A stretch of DNA of 5,438 bases. It comes from Pseudomonadota bacterium (GTDB lineage: Bacteria; Desulfobacterota; Desulfovibrionia; Desulfovibrionales; Desulfovibrionaceae). This document shows positions 5,056 through 5,438 of the stretch, in pieces (the stretch's first letter is position 1; each line of letters begins with the position of its first letter). The notes below the pieces were generated by a model. The model worked only from the letters and a program-made list of their open reading frames with translations. It had not been told where the DNA came from and searched no databases. The translations under genes and the position numbers were made by a program. The stretch covers positions 1 to 5,438 of the forward strand of contig JAEZEM010000336.1 in assembly GCA_023417745.1 (NCBI GenBank). The letters are read 5' to 3'.

Positions 5056-5438
5056 ATGGCTGCGTATCCGCCCCTTCGCACCTCCTGCCGTGGCTGCCAC
5101 GGCGTGTGCCAGGTGCTCGTCCACCGCGACGCCAACGGCCGCCCCGTCAAGGTGACCGGCGACCCGGACAGCCCCACCAGCCGAGGCTACCTCTGCCCCA
5201 AGGGCGCGGCCGCCATCGAACAGGCCAACCACCCCGACCGCCTGCGCACGCCCCTTCGCCGGGCCGGGCCGCGCGGCTCCGGACGCTTCGAGCCCATCAG
5301 TTGGGACCAGGCCCTGGACCACATGGCCCAGACCTTCGACGCCGTGCGCTGGGAGTCCGGCCCGGAATATCTCGCCCTGTGCCAGGGCACCGGCCGGCCC
5401 TACACGGAATTCACCGGCCGCTTCATCCATGCCCTGGG
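5056..5438 (+). CDS. Molybdopterin oxidoreductase (DMSO reductase family), N-terminal part
   Basis: The first 127 residues of a gene that runs off the window. The N-terminus has the [4Fe-4S] motif of the Mo/W-bisMGD family: Cys11-x2-Cys14-x3-Cys18 and, after 28 residues, Cys47 followed by Pro-Lys-Gly. The lysine after the last cysteine is the family's usual electron-relay residue. The segment FEPISWDQALDHMA (about 78-91) is the typical start of the pterin-binding domain, followed by GPEYLALCQGTGRP and RFIHALG. There is no Tat signal (no RRxFxK), so a cytoplasmic enzyme is inferred unless the start lies elsewhere; the start is well supported by GGGAGG (5045-5050), 5 bases upstream. The family includes formate dehydrogenases, thiosulfate/polysulfide reductases and acetylene-hydratase-like enzymes. 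The substrate cannot be told from this fragment, as the active-site Mo ligand (Cys, Sec or Ser) lies beyond the window. Confidence 0.92.
   Translation, partial: MAAYPPLRTSCRGCHGVCQVLVHRDANGRPVKVTGDPDSPTSRGYLCPKGAAAIEQANHPDRLRTPLRRAGPRGSGRFEPISWDQALDHMAQTFDAVRWESGPEYLALCQGTGRPYTEFTGRFIHAL

Noticed and set aside
4909..5430. Minus-strand 173-codon open frame opposite the molybdoenzyme start
   Set aside because: It lies over the terminator and is antisense to a clear Fe-S/molybdopterin N-terminus with a good ribosome site.
1..5438. Mobile elements, CRISPR arrays, tRNA or rRNA genes
   Set aside because: No transposase motifs, terminal repeats with target duplications, regularly spaced repeats or tRNA-like cloverleaf sequences were seen; the two-copy repeat at 513-641 is too few copies and lacks spacer regularity.

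Overview
The window is GC-rich bacterial chromosome with two AT-rich islands (about 2840-2985 and 3320-3380). Several features point to a Desulfovibrio-type anaerobic sulfate reducer, probably of the high-GC Solidesulfovibrio/D. magneticus kind. These are a cysteine-dense ferredoxin module, a Cache/HAMP chemoreceptor with the Desulfovibrio-style coiled coil, a molybdopterin oxidoreductase, an AhpC-type peroxiredoxin and pyrimidine/purine-palindromic intergenic elements. The taxonomic call is an inference from style and gene content; no marker gene is present.

Layout from left to right. (1) The 3' end of a plus-strand gene with a C-terminal 2x[4Fe-4S] module (to 449). (2) A gene-free stretch, 450-764, with a purine tract, a perfect GC palindrome, two copies of a degenerate direct repeat and the terminator of the next gene. 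(3) A large minus-strand methyl-accepting chemotaxis protein (765-2795) with a good sigma70-type promoter at 2882-2910. (4) A small minus-strand SH3-domain lipoprotein (2992-3306), whose 3' end carries a 12-bp tandem duplication plus a perfect inverted copy, and which has a Fur-box-like sequence upstream. (5) A gene-free stretch, 3307-3692. (6) A small minus-strand secreted Cys-rich protein (3693-4052). (7) Divergent from it, a plus-strand 2-Cys peroxiredoxin (4259-4900) with its own promoter and a strong terminator. (8) The start of a plus-strand molybdopterin oxidoreductase (5056 to the window edge), preceded by an inverted repeat that directly abuts its Shine-Dalgarno sequence.

The genes look like independent transcription units rather than one operon. 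Each main gene has its own promoter, terminator or both, and gaps are about 115 to 390 bp. The common themes are signal sensing (the receptor), the cell envelope (the lipoprotein and the secreted Cys-rich protein) and redox chemistry (the ferredoxin module, the peroxiredoxin and the molybdoenzyme). No mobile element, CRISPR array, tRNA or rRNA was seen. I found no clear multi-gene novel system. The best candidates for a second look are the unrecognised Cys-rich secreted protein facing the peroxiredoxin, the hairpin at the molybdoenzyme start, and the intergenic repeats.
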